Shown: in pieces, positions 42,321-50,655 of the stretch | Layout: the number at the start of each line of letters is the position of its first letter | Position numbering within the stretch: the stretch's first letter is position 1 | DNA from: Pseudomonas viridiflava | GTDB taxonomy: Bacteria > Pseudomonadota > Gammaproteobacteria > Pseudomonadales > Pseudomonadaceae | Length of the DNA: 64,000 bases | Reading direction: 5' to 3' | Assembly: GCF_900585905.1 (NCBI RefSeq) | Contig: NZ_UTVH01000095.1 | Location: forward strand, 434,001 to 498,000 | Program-made: the position numbers and the translations under genes | Notes under the pieces: model-generated | The model's input: the letters and a program-made list of their open reading frames with translations, nothing else | Told to the model about the DNA's origin: nothing | Databases searched by the model: none

Positions 42321-43418
42321 ATGACCGATCCTGTTCCTCCAATTGCGCGGCGAAAGCCCGCGTTAAGCGCCGGTGCGCAGATGGCGCGCCTGGCCGGTAT
42401 TGGCGCGGTGGTCGCTGTGGCGACAGCGGCTTTCGCTTACGTGGGAGGTTACCTTGATCCACAGAGGCTGACCCCGGACAAGATCGTCGACACCCTGGAA
42501 CACAACAACGGTGTGTATCCGGGTTTTCGGCGCAACCACACCAAGGGCGTCTGCGTGGCCGGTTATTTCGAAAGCAATGGCGCAGCCGCTTCGCTGTCCA
42601 GTGCTCAGGTTTTCAGCGCTTCACGCACTGCGGTGCAGGGGCGATTTGCCTTGCCGACCGGTAATCCCTACTCGCCGGACAACGCCGCGCCGATACGCAG
42701 CATGGCCCTGCGCTTCGCCCAGGCGGACGGTCAGCAGTGGCGTACCGGCATGAATGCCATGCCAGTGTTTCCGGTGGGCACGCCGGAGGCTTTCTTCGAG
42801 CTCTTGCAGGCCAATGCGCCGGATCCCGCCACCGGCAAGCCGAACCCGGCCAAGCCTGCGGCGTTTTTTGCCAGCCACCCGGAAGCCGCCCCTTTCCTGG
42901 CCTGGGTGAAGACCGCCAAGCCTTCTTCCAGCTACGCGACCGAGACCTACAACAGCGTCAATGCGTTTTACCTGGTCAATGGCAGTGGCAAGCGTCAGGC
43001 CGTGCGCTGGAGCATGGTGCCAGTAGATCAGGCACCGAGTACTCCGGGCGCTGCTGACAACAAGGACTATCTGGAACCGGACCTTGGCACGCGTCTGGCC
43101 GCCGGTCCATTGCGCTGGAATCTGGTCCTGACCCTGGCCGACAGCGCTGACGCGGTCAATGACGCCAGCAAGCAGTGGCCCGCCGATCGTCCAACCATCA
43201 ACGCCGGGACCCTGGTGCTGGAAAGCGAACAGCCGCAGCTGAGCGGCGCGTGCCGCGACATCAACTATGACCCGCTGGTGCTGCCGTCCGGCATCAGCGC
43301 TTCCGATGATCCGCTATTGCCGGCGCGTTCGGCGGCCTACGCCTCATCCTACAAACGGCGCACGGCCGAAGTGGAACAACTGCCGAAAGCGGCGCCAGTC
43401 ACGGAGAAGAAATCATGA
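42321..43418 (+). CDS. Catalase-family peroxidase (SrpA-like), membrane-anchored
   Basis: 365 aa from ATG 42321 behind CTGGAG. An N-terminal hydrophobic segment (about 22-42) serves as signal or anchor. The body is a short catalase-like heme domain: RRNHTKGVCVAGYFES with the distal-His region, RSMALRFAQADGQQWRTGMNAMPVFPV, and a C-terminal YDPLVLPSGISASDDPLLPAR region. Such mini-catalases lack the flavodoxin-like domain and usually act as peroxidases in the periplasm. It overlaps the cytochrome b561 gene (ATGA), suggesting electron supply from the quinone pool. Confidence 0.9.
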   Translation: MTDPVPPIARRKPALSAGAQMARLAGIGAVVAVATAAFAYVGGYLDPQRLTPDKIVDTLEHNNGVYPGFRRNHTKGVCVAGYFESNGAAASLSSAQVFSASRTAVQGRFALPTGNPYSPDNAAPIRSMALRFAQADGQQWRTGMNAMPVFPVGTPEAFFELLQANAPDPATGKPNPAKPAAFFASHPEAAPFLAWVKTAKPSSSYATETYNSVNAFYLVNGSGKRQAVRWSMVPVDQAPSTPGAADNKDYLEPDLGTRLAAGPLRWNLVLTLADSADAVNDASKQWPADRPTINAGTLVLESEQPQLSGACRDINYDPLVLPSGISASDDPLLPARSAAYASSYKRRTAEVEQLPKAAPVTEKKS

Positions 43419-43975
43419 GGCACACCCCAGCGCATTTCTCGCCATTGGCGCGCCTGCTTCACTGGAGCATGGCGCTGATGATTATCGCGATGCTGTTCAT
43501 CGGCGCAGGCATGGTCGCCTCGGTCTCTGAACGCCACGCCTGGCTGCTGGATCTGCATCGGCCGCTGGGCATCGCGATTCTGCTGCTGGCGATCGTGCGA
43601 GTGATCGTTCGGGTATCCAGCCGCACCCCGGCATTGCCCAGTGATTTGCCCGCCTGGCAAAAACTGGCGGCGACCCTGTCGCACTACCTGCTGTATGCGC
43701 TGATGCTGGCGATGCCGCTGATTGGTTGGGGGATGGTGTCGGCCGCCGGTGATCCGGTGATGCTGACCAGCTCGCTGCGTCTGCCAGCGCTGATGTCTGC
43801 CGATGCCGCGACCTTTGCGTTTCTGCGCCAGGCCCACACTTATCTGGCGTATCTGCTGTTTTTGACGGTTGTCACCCACCTGGCAGCCGCGCTGTTTCAT
43901 GCCTGGATACGGCGTGATGAAGTGATGTCGAGCATGGCGCGGGGCGAAGAGGGCGTATCAGGGGTTGAGCGCTGA
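43415..43975 (+). CDS. Cytochrome b561
   Basis: A 186-aa four-helix membrane cytochrome of the bacterial b561 family. Heme-ligating His candidates lie in LLHWSMALM, LDLHRPLGI, LSHYLLYALMLAMP and RQAHTYLAYLLF/VTHLAAALFH. It transfers electrons between ubiquinol and periplasmic acceptors. Translationally coupled to the peroxidase gene, so the two likely form a peroxide-detoxifying unit under ECF control. Confidence 0.92.
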   Translation: MRHTPAHFSPLARLLHWSMALMIIAMLFIGAGMVASVSERHAWLLDLHRPLGIAILLLAIVRVIVRVSSRTPALPSDLPAWQKLAATLSHYLLYALMLAMPLIGWGMVSAAGDPVMLTSSLRLPALMSADAATFAFLRQAHTYLAYLLFLTVVTHLAAALFHAWIRRDEVMSSMARGEEGVSGVER

Positions 43976-43997
43976 GCCCAATGGGGCGCGAACCGGA

Positions 43998-44016
43998 GAG
44001 CGCCATTGCGGCGCTC
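43998..44016. terminator. Stem-loop between convergent b561 and carboxypeptidase genes
   Basis: GAGCGCC and GGCGCTC form a 7-bp GC stem with an ATTGC loop between the two converging genes; the T-run is weak. Confidence 0.5.
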
Positions 44017-44031
44017 CCCGTTTGCATGGGG

Positions 44032-45168
44032 TTAACGCAGCGTTGGCGCCATTTCTGCCAAGGTGGTCAACACATCCCTGGCCAACTGCTTTGAGCGTTT
44101 GCCATTCCAGCCAGTCTGCGCGTCCGGCGCATCATCGTTGTCCTTGAATGGCATTTCCAGGGTCAACGACAGGCATTTGTAACGTTCACCGACACTGTTT
44201 GCAGCCAGGTTCATGTTGGCTCGGCCCGGTTGCGAGCGGGCGTAGCCGTAGCGGCTCTGGAAGTCCCTGGTGATTTCCCCAAGGCGACTGCGGAAGTGCT
44301 CTTCAAGTTGTTTCTGTTTCTCGGTGTAGCCTGGATTGCCTTCGCAGGCGGCGGTAAACACGTAGGGGATTTCTTCATCGCCATGCACGTCGAGAAACAT
44401 GTCGACGCCGTATTTTTCCATCTGCTCCTTGACGAAAAACACCTCCGGGCTGGCCTCCGGCGTGGCGTCCTGCCAGGCGCGATTGAGGTCTTTGCCGTTG
44501 GCATTGGTGCGCAAGTGGCCATGGAATGAACCGTCGGGATTCATGTGCGGCACCAGGTACAGGTCGGCCATCGCCAGCAAGTCACTGAGCTGAGCGTCGT
44601 TGTCCTGCAATCGCTCGATCACACCTTCCATGAACCATTCAGCCATGTGCTCGCCAGGATGCTGCTGGGCGATGATCCAGATATTGAGTTTGCCTGGCGC
44701 ACCGTCGCCGCGGCGCAGCAGGGGAATGTCGCGGCCTTCGACGCTCTTGCCGCTGGCCAGCAGGTGCGTGCCGGCGTGCTCCAGCGCGTGGCCAATCAGC
44801 CAGTCATGGCGCTCGCGGCTGTAGGGCTCGAAGTAAGCGAACCAGGCCTGGGCTTCACGGGGCACAAGGTTGAAATTCAACGCCTTGCCATCGAATGTCG
44901 AAGGCACGCGAAACCATTCCTTCTGATCATAAGACGCCACCGCGTTGTACCCCGGCCAGGCACTGGGGTAACTGGACAGGCTGGCGTTATTCAGGCTGAA
45001 GCCGTGAGGCTGGCCTGGTTGCATGCCGTCGACCTTGAAGTGGAACCACTGAAAATGCGGGCTGTGCGTATCAGGACGCATCGCCAACTGGATGTGCTCG
45101 GGACGGCTCGCGTCAATGACTTCAATATTGCCGCTGTCGAAGTCGGCGCTGATCTTGAGAAGGCTCAC
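44032..45168 (-). CDS. M14 cytosolic-type zinc carboxypeptidase
   Basis: A 378-aa protein without a signal peptide. An N-terminal beta-sandwich (about 1-130) and a C-terminal M14 catalytic domain fit the cytosolic carboxypeptidase (CCP/AGBL-like) subfamily, of which a Pseudomonas structure is known. Zinc ligands lie in QQHPGEHMAEWFMEG (HxxE) and in DVHGDEE; the catalytic Glu is in LTLEMPFK. LVPHMNPDGSFHGHLRTNANGKDLNRAW contains the substrate Arg and Asn. The physiological substrate in bacteria is unknown. Confidence 0.9.
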   Translation of the reverse strand: MSLLKISADFDSGNIEVIDASRPEHIQLAMRPDTHSPHFQWFHFKVDGMQPGQPHGFSLNNASLSSYPSAWPGYNAVASYDQKEWFRVPSTFDGKALNFNLVPREAQAWFAYFEPYSRERHDWLIGHALEHAGTHLLASGKSVEGRDIPLLRRGDGAPGKLNIWIIAQQHPGEHMAEWFMEGVIERLQDNDAQLSDLLAMADLYLVPHMNPDGSFHGHLRTNANGKDLNRAWQDATPEASPEVFFVKEQMEKYGVDMFLDVHGDEEIPYVFTAACEGNPGYTEKQKQLEEHFRSRLGEITRDFQSRYGYARSQPGRANMNLAANSVGERYKCLSLTLEMPFKDNDDAPDAQTGWNGKRSKQLARDVLTTLAEMAPTLR

Positions 45169-45289
45169 GGTTTGATCCTGTGTACGTTAGTGCCAAATGT
45201 GACAGCTACTCTACACCCAACTGGTTTTTTCCACTCAACCCGAAATTTCGCCGCGTTCGAAAAATAAGGGCTCTAAAGAGACGCGTCGT

Positions 45290-45829
45290 TCAAGCGAACG
45301 CCTCGGCAGTTACCAGCATGCTCAACGCGCAGGCCATGATCATGCACCACAGCAGATAAGTCGCACGCTTGCGTCGATGCCAGCCGCTGGCCCCGAGTAC
45401 CCGCGCCGGGGCGTTGAGCTGACGCCAGAGGCGTTCAGTGGCCTCGAACGCAGCGAGATTTTGCGCGTCAGCGTCAAGCCAGTGGCGAAATTCAATGCGC
45501 TGGCTTGGCGTTGCATGGGGGCTTTGCAGATGAACGTACCAGCGGCTGGCGTCTGCCGCAGCGGACATTGAGTATCGGTCGTCTTGCATCAGTTGTCGGC
45601 AGTGTTGCACCGCCTTGATCATCGCCTGCTCGACATGCGCCACGTCGATGTCCAACAGCAGTGCGATATCGGCATAGGGCAATGCGTCCATCCGGCTTAA
45701 AAGGAAAACTTGCTGAACCCGGCGGGGCAGCTTGCTCAGGCTGCGGCGCATGGCCTTGCCCTGGGCATCGAGCCTGATGTCTTCCAGGCGGCCAGGCATG
45801 GAAGGGAAGGAGGAGAGCTGAGTATTCAT
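45290..45829 (-). CDS. Hybrid sigma-region-4/FecR-like membrane protein
   Basis: 179 aa from ATG 45829 behind CGAGGTG. Residues about 30-85 (SKLPRRVQQVFLLSRMDALPYADIALLLDI) match a sigma-70 region 4 helix-turn-helix, but no region 2 exists. Residues about 95-150 (DASRWYVHLQSPHATPSQRIEFRHWLDADAQNLAAFEATERLWRQ) match the DUF4880 N-terminal domain of FecR-type sigma regulators. A C-terminal membrane helix (TYLLWCMIMACALSMLVTAE) ends the protein. It thus joins parts of an iron-type ECF sigma factor and its regulator, without the core-polymerase-binding region. It may be a remnant or a DNA-binding membrane regulator. Confidence 0.75.
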   Translation of the reverse strand: MNTQLSSFPSMPGRLEDIRLDAQGKAMRRSLSKLPRRVQQVFLLSRMDALPYADIALLLDIDVAHVEQAMIKAVQHCRQLMQDDRYSMSAAADASRWYVHLQSPHATPSQRIEFRHWLDADAQNLAAFEATERLWRQLNAPARVLGASGWHRRKRATYLLWCMIMACALSMLVTAEAFA

Positions 45830-46086
45830 GACAAACACCTCGCGGATTTCAAACTGCGGCATGGGTATAGCGGTGTCGGATGATAACGATTCACAAATGA
45901 AAGCCCGGCTCAGTTACTGATTTTCCTTCTGAGCAGCCACAACAAAGTGCTCTGCGGCGGGCCTGCTGCGATTGTTTTTGCTATGATCCGCGCCATCGCA
46001 ACGCGAACCCTCTTCATTAGCCTGAAGACGCAACACCTGCTGTAGACCTGCAAAATCAGCAAAAAAAAAGAAAACAGCTCAAAACC

Positions 46087-46115
46087 AAAAAAAAGACCCG
46101 GAAAAAATCCGGGTC
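46087..46115 (-). terminator. Terminator of the PrrF RNA
   Basis: Stem GACCCGGA/TCCGGGTC with an A/T loop, followed on the minus strand by eight T. The reverse side also has an A-run, so it could act in both directions. Confidence 0.9.
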
Positions 46116-46199
46116 AAAAACCGTGATTAGCCTGATGAGGAGATAATCCAGAAGCCGACCTAAGACTTCCGGTTTATCCAACTGACCTTGCGGCCAGTT
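46087..46199 (-). ncRNA. prrF: PrrF-type Fur-regulated small RNA
   Basis: Read on the minus strand, the RNA begins AACTGGCCGCAAGGTCAGTT (a 5' hairpin), contains the PrrF family core CTCCTCATCAGGCTAATCAC, and ends in a GACCCGGA/TCCGGGTC terminator with an 8-T run. Length about 113 nt. PrrF RNAs are made under iron starvation and repress mRNAs of iron-using enzymes by Hfq-dependent pairing. Only one copy is in the window. The 3' end is inferred from the terminator, the 5' end from promoter spacing. Confidence 0.92.
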
Positions 46200-46202
46200 G
46201 CT

Positions 46203-46221
46203 TGCAATAATAATCATTATC
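46203..46221. promoter_or_regulatory. Fur box at the prrF promoter
   Basis: The 19-mer has 15 matches to the Fur consensus, with the right half AATAATCATTATC nearly perfect. It lies inside a larger CTTGCAA...TTGCAAG palindrome (46201-46230) and covers the -10 and spacer of the prrF promoter. Confidence 0.88.
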
Positions 46222-46234
46222 ATTTGCAAGTCAA
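46206..46234 (-). promoter_or_regulatory. Sigma-70 promoter of prrF
   Basis: On the minus strand, TTGACT (46234-46229), a 17-base spacer, and ATTATT (46211-46206), then six bases to the predicted first base of the sRNA at 46199. Confidence 0.8.
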
Positions 46235-46285
46235 AGCTTTTTATCGCTTCCATTGAAAAAAATAATCCGCTGCCGTGCCTGCCGT

Positions 46286-46753
46286 TCAGTCCAGGGGCAG
46301 CTCGGTCGTGCGTTTGACTTCGCTCATGGCGATGTTGGAGTGGGCTTCCTGGACATGAGGCTGCTGCAGCAGATGGTCACGCAGGAAGCGCTCATAGCTG
46401 GCGATGTCCTGGGCCACGATCTTGAGCAGAAAGTCCATATCGCCCGCCATCGTGTAGCACTCCAGCACCTCTGGATAACCTGTGATTGCCTCTTCGAACT
46501 CGGTCAGATAGCGGCGGCCGTGCCCCGATAATTTCACGTCGACGAATACTGTCATGGTCAGGCCGAGCTTTTTCGGGTTGAGCAGGGCGACCTTGCGCTC
46601 GATATAGCCCTCTTCCTGAAGCCGATTGATCCGCCGCCAGCAAGGCGACTGGGACAGCTCGACACGTTCGGCAATTTGCGCGGCAGACAGGTCGGCGTCG
46701 TGCTGCAGCAGACGCAAAATCCGCCGGTCGATGGGGCTTAAAGAGTTCTGCAT
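46286..46753 (-). CDS. Lrp/AsnC-family regulator
   Basis: A 155-aa feast/famine regulator. N-terminal helix-turn-helix (DRRILRLLQHDADLSAAQIAERVELSQSPCWRRINRLQEEGYI) and a C-terminal RAM ligand domain (VFVDVKLSGHG ... VLECYTMAGDMDFLLKIVAQD). It is divergent from the indolepyruvate oxidoreductase gene across 200 bp and is the likely regulator of it, probably responding to an amino acid. Confidence 0.92.
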   Translation of the reverse strand: MQNSLSPIDRRILRLLQHDADLSAAQIAERVELSQSPCWRRINRLQEEGYIERKVALLNPKKLGLTMTVFVDVKLSGHGRRYLTEFEEAITGYPEVLECYTMAGDMDFLLKIVAQDIASYERFLRDHLLQQPHVQEAHSNIAMSEVKRTTELPLD

Positions 46754-46954
46754 GAATTGACCCTGTTTTTTATTTTTATCGAAACGAATATGCAGAATAG
46801 CAGGAGATTTGCGCCCATTCAGAAAGAAAAAGCCCGCTGGCTACAGGCAGTATTGGCAACGTGACTGTCGGGTCGGCGCCCATGTGCGCAGGTCTGGCGA
46901 CGCCTTGCTGATTAGCTGCTACACCTTGCTCATAACAATAAAAGGAGCATCTGA

Positions 46955-49900
46955 ATGTCTTTGGCTGATATTCGTCTGGACGACAAGTACCGACTTGCGA
47001 CCGGCAACCTCTACCTCACCGGCACCCAGGCCCTGACGCGGCTGCCGATGCTGCAAAAGCAGCGCGACGAAGCGCGGGGGCTCAACACGGCCGGGTTCAT
47101 CTCAGGCTATCGCGGCTCGCCGCTGGGCAACCTGGACAAAAGTCTGTGGGACGCCAAGGACTATCTCAAGCAGAACGCCATCCACTTTCAGCCGGGGGTC
47201 AACGAAGAGTTGGCCGCCACGGCGGTGTGGGGCAGTCAGCAGGTGAACCTGTTCCCCGAGGGCAAGTACGACGGCGTCTTTGCGCTCTGGTACGGCAAGG
47301 GGCCGGGGGTTGATCGCTGCGGCGATGTGTTCAAACACGCCAACTCGGCAGGCGTCGCGGCCAATGGCGGCGTGCTGGTGCTGGCAGGCGACGACCATGG
47401 CTGCAAATCGTCGACCATCGCGCACCAGAGCGAACATGCGTTCATCGCCTCGATGATTCCAGTGCTCAACCCGAGCAACGTTCAGGAAATCCTCGATTAC
47501 GGCATCATCGGCTGGGAGCTTTCGCGCTACAGCGGTTGCTGGGTGGCGATGAAAACCATCGCCGAGAACGTCGATTCTTCCGCTGTGGTGGAAGTCGATC
47601 CGCTGCGCATCACCACCCAGATTCCAGACGACTTCCAGATCCCCGAAGGCGGCCTGCATATCCGCTGGCCGGACCCGCCGCTGGCACAGGAAGCGCGGCT
47701 CAACACCTACAAGATCTACGCCGCTCGGGCCTTCGCCCGCGCCAATCAGCTCAACCGCGTGGTCATTGATTCGCCGCAGCCGCGCCTCGGCATCGTCACC
47801 ACCGGCAAGTCGTATCTGGATGTGCGCCAGGCGCTGGAAGAGCTGGGCATTGATCAGGATCTCTGCGCTCAGGTCGGCATTCGCGTGCTCAAGGTGGGCA
47901 TGAGCTGGCCGCTGGAGCCGGTGTCGGTGCATGACTTCGCAGAGGGCCTGGATGAGATCCTGGTGGTTGAAGAAAAACGTAGCGTCATCGAAGACCAACT
48001 GACCGGTCAGCTGTACAACTGGCCGGTTGATCGCCGCCCGGTGGTGGTGGGCGAGTTCGACGAACAAGGTCGCTCGCTGCTGCCCAACCTCAGCGAACTG
48101 ACCCCGGCGATGATCGCCCGGGTCATCGCCAAGCGCTTGGCGCCGTTCTATAGCAGCGCAAAAATCGATGCGCGCCTGCAGTTTCTGGCCGAAAAGGAAC
48201 AAGCGTTGCAGGCGCCGCTGTTCAACACCCAGCGCACGCCGCATTTCTGCTCGGGCTGCCCGCACAACACCTCGACCCGGGTGCCGGAGGGCAGCCGCGC
48301 GCTGGCGGGCATTGGCTGTCATTACATGACTATCTGGATGGACCGTGCCACCGACACCTTCACCCAGATGGGCGGCGAGGGCGTGACCTGGATCGGCCAG
48401 GCACCCTTTACCGAAACGCCCCATGTGTTCCAGAACCTGGGCGATGGCACCTATTTTCACTCCGGCCATCTGGCCGTGCGGGCCGCTGTGGCGTCGGGCG
48501 TCAACATCACTTACAAGATTCTGTACAACGATGCGGTGGCGATGACCGGCGGCCAGCCGATTGACGGCGTGCTGCGGGTCGATCAACTCAGCCGCCAGGT
48601 GTTCAACGAGGGTGTGCAGCGCATTGCGCTGGTCTCGGATGAGCCGGAGAAGTACCCGAGCCGCGACAGCTTCGCGCCGATCACCAGCTTTCACCATCGT
48701 CGCGATCTGGACAGCGTGCAGCGCGAGCTGCGCGAGTTCAAAGGCGTCTCGGTGATCATCTACGACCAGACCTGTGCCACGGAAAAGCGTCGCCGGCGCA
48801 AACGCGGCAAGCTGCAGGACCTGGACAAGCGTGCGTTCATCAACGCTGCGGTGTGCGAGGGCTGTGGTGATTGCGGGGTCAAATCCGGTTGCCTTTCGGT
48901 GTTGCCGAAGGAGACCTCGCAGGGGCGCAAGCGCGAAATCGATCAGAACGCGTGCAACAAGGATTTCAGTTGCGTCGAAGGGTTCTGCCCCAGCTTCGTC
49001 ACGGTGCATGGGGGCACGCTGCGCAAGCCTGGCCTGCCTTCACAAACTGCCAGTTTCGTACAGCTGCCTGAGCCGCAACTGCCAGGTCTGGACAAGCCTT
49101 ACAACATCCTGCTGCCGGGTGTCGGCGGCACCGGCGTGACCACTGTAGGTGCGATGCTGGGCTTTGCCGCCAACCTGGAAGGCAAGGGCTGCAGCGTGCT
49201 TGATCAGGCCGGGCTGGCGCAGAAGTTCGGTCCGGTGGTCAGCCACATTCGCATCGCGGCACGTCAGGAGGATCTGTTCGCCGTGCGTATCCCGGCGGGC
49301 GAGGCGCATCTGCTGCTGGGTTGCGACCTGCTAGTGGCCGCGGGGCCAGATGCGGTGGCCAAGTTGAATTCGACCTTCTCCCATGCAGTCGTCAACAGCC
49401 AACAGACCCCGACCGCCGAGTTCACGCGTAACCCGGACGCGCAGTTCCCCGCCGAGGCGATGAAGCAGACCATTCGCGACGCGGTGGGCGCAGAGAAGAC
49501 CCATTTCATCGAAGCCACTGATCTGGCAACCCGGCTGCTGGGCGATACCATTGCCAGCAACCTGTTCATGCTTGGTTACGCGTTCCAGCTGGGCTTCATT
49601 CCGCTGAGTTCTGCCGCCATCGAGAAAGCCATCGAGTTGAACGGGGTAGCGGTCAGCCTCAACCAGCAGGCGTTTCTGTGGGGCCGCCGCGCCGCCCATG
49701 ATCTGCTGGCGGTACAGCGTGCGTCCTATCCCGAAGCGCAGCCGTTGCAAGAGGCAGTGCCCATGGACGCCGAGCAACGCATCACTGCCAATGTCGCTGC
49801 CCTCACGGACTATCAGAACGCCGCCTATGCCCGCCGCTATCAGCAGAGGGTCGAGAGCGTCAGGCAGGCAGAGTCGCGCCTGTTTCCGGGCCAGGCTCCG

Positions 49901-50440
49901 GCCTTGACCGAGGCGGTGGCGTTCAACCTGTTCAAGGTTATGGCTTACAAGGATGAATATGAAGTAGCGCGGCTGTACAGCGACGGCAACTTCACGCGTC
50001 AGTTGCAGGCCCAGTTTGAAGGCGACTACCGCTTGCAATTTCACTTGGCGCCTTCCTGGTTGGCCAAAGGTGAGGGGCCGACGGCGGAGCCACGCAAGCG
50101 CAGTTTCGGACCCTGGATGCTTGGAGCGTTTGGTGTGTTGGCCAGATTCAAATTCCTGCGCGGCACGGCATTCGATCCGTTCGGTCGCAGCCTGGAGCGG
50201 CGGCAGGAGCGCGAGCTGATCGATGCCTATGTGCGCGATATCGAGCTGATCGTTGAGCACCTCAATGTCAGCAATCGCCACTCAGCGCTGGACCTGGCAC
50301 GATTGCCTGAGAAAATTCGCGGCTTCGGCCACGTCAAAGAACGCGCCATGAAAGCCGGCGCATTGCATGCCGAGCGTCTGCGCCACGGGTTGATCAGTGG
50401 TGAGGTTGAATTGCCGAAGTTGTATGAGGTGGCGGTATAG
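46955..50440 (+). CDS. Indolepyruvate ferredoxin oxidoreductase, fused subunits
   Basis: A 1161-aa single-chain 2-oxoacid:ferredoxin oxidoreductase converting aryl or branched-chain 2-oxoacids to acyl-CoA, CO2 and reduced ferredoxin. ATG 46955 follows AAAGGAG. Order: pyrimidine-binding thiamine domain (about 20-250), a CSGCPHNTS-type motif near 430, thiamine-diphosphate motif GDGTYFHSGH (about 505), a Cys-rich Fe-S motif CEGCGDCGVKSGC (about 635), the gamma-type domain starting LLPGVGGTGVTTVG (about 715) and a C-terminal extension. It probably serves Phe/Tyr/Trp or branched-chain amino acid catabolism, as suggested by the adjacent Lrp and liu genes. Confidence 0.92.
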   Translation: MSLADIRLDDKYRLATGNLYLTGTQALTRLPMLQKQRDEARGLNTAGFISGYRGSPLGNLDKSLWDAKDYLKQNAIHFQPGVNEELAATAVWGSQQVNLFPEGKYDGVFALWYGKGPGVDRCGDVFKHANSAGVAANGGVLVLAGDDHGCKSSTIAHQSEHAFIASMIPVLNPSNVQEILDYGIIGWELSRYSGCWVAMKTIAENVDSSAVVEVDPLRITTQIPDDFQIPEGGLHIRWPDPPLAQEARLNTYKIYAARAFARANQLNRVVIDSPQPRLGIVTTGKSYLDVRQALEELGIDQDLCAQVGIRVLKVGMSWPLEPVSVHDFAEGLDEILVVEEKRSVIEDQLTGQLYNWPVDRRPVVVGEFDEQGRSLLPNLSELTPAMIARVIAKRLAPFYSSAKIDARLQFLAEKEQALQAPLFNTQRTPHFCSGCPHNTSTRVPEGSRALAGIGCHYMTIWMDRATDTFTQMGGEGVTWIGQAPFTETPHVFQNLGDGTYFHSGHLAVRAAVASGVNITYKILYNDAVAMTGGQPIDGVLRVDQLSRQVFNEGVQRIALVSDEPEKYPSRDSFAPITSFHHRRDLDSVQRELREFKGVSVIIYDQTCATEKRRRRKRGKLQDLDKRAFINAAVCEGCGDCGVKSGCLSVLPKETSQGRKREIDQNACNKDFSCVEGFCPSFVTVHGGTLRKPGLPSQTASFVQLPEPQLPGLDKPYNILLPGVGGTGVTTVGAMLGFAANLEGKGCSVLDQAGLAQKFGPVVSHIRIAARQEDLFAVRIPAGEAHLLLGCDLLVAAGPDAVAKLNSTFSHAVVNSQQTPTAEFTRNPDAQFPAEAMKQTIRDAVGAEKTHFIEATDLATRLLGDTIASNLFMLGYAFQLGFIPLSSAAIEKAIELNGVAVSLNQQAFLWGRRAAHDLLAVQRASYPEAQPLQEAVPMDAEQRITANVAALTDYQNAAYARRYQQRVESVRQAESRLFPGQAPALTEAVAFNLFKVMAYKDEYEVARLYSDGNFTRQLQAQFEGDYRLQFHLAPSWLAKGEGPTAEPRKRSFGPWMLGAFGVLARFKFLRGTAFDPFGRSLERRQERELIDAYVRDIELIVEHLNVSNRHSALDLARLPEKIRGFGHVKERAMKAGALHAERLRHGLISGEVELPKLYEVAV

Positions 50441-50485
50441 GAGACAGACCGGCGCGATAGCGAGCGCTGGTCTGGATGATGTATT

Positions 50486-50577
50486 CGTGGGACCGGCTTC
50501 AGCCGGGAAGGGGCCCGATCTGACGATGCAGCAATGTCTGCTGCACTGGCTCCTTCCCGGCTGAAGCCGGTCCCACG
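50486..50577. repeat. Inverted REP pair between the oxidoreductase and liuD
   Basis: CGTGGGACCGGCTTCAGCCG at 50486 and its exact reverse complement ending at 50577, with additional pairing (GGGAAGG/CCTTCCC), form a 25-bp-plus stem between the two convergent genes. It likely also ends both transcripts. Confidence 0.85.
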
Positions 50578-50655
50578 TCATCAGGTTTCGACGCCAGCGC
50601 TGCCTCGCGTTGCTCGTGAGCTTCCTACAGGTGGCGGGTTTTCAAACGAAAACCT

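Noticed and set aside
46056..46253. 65-aa minus-strand frame at prrF
   Set aside because: It overlaps the sRNA, promoter and terminator; composition follows the Fur box and A-runs.
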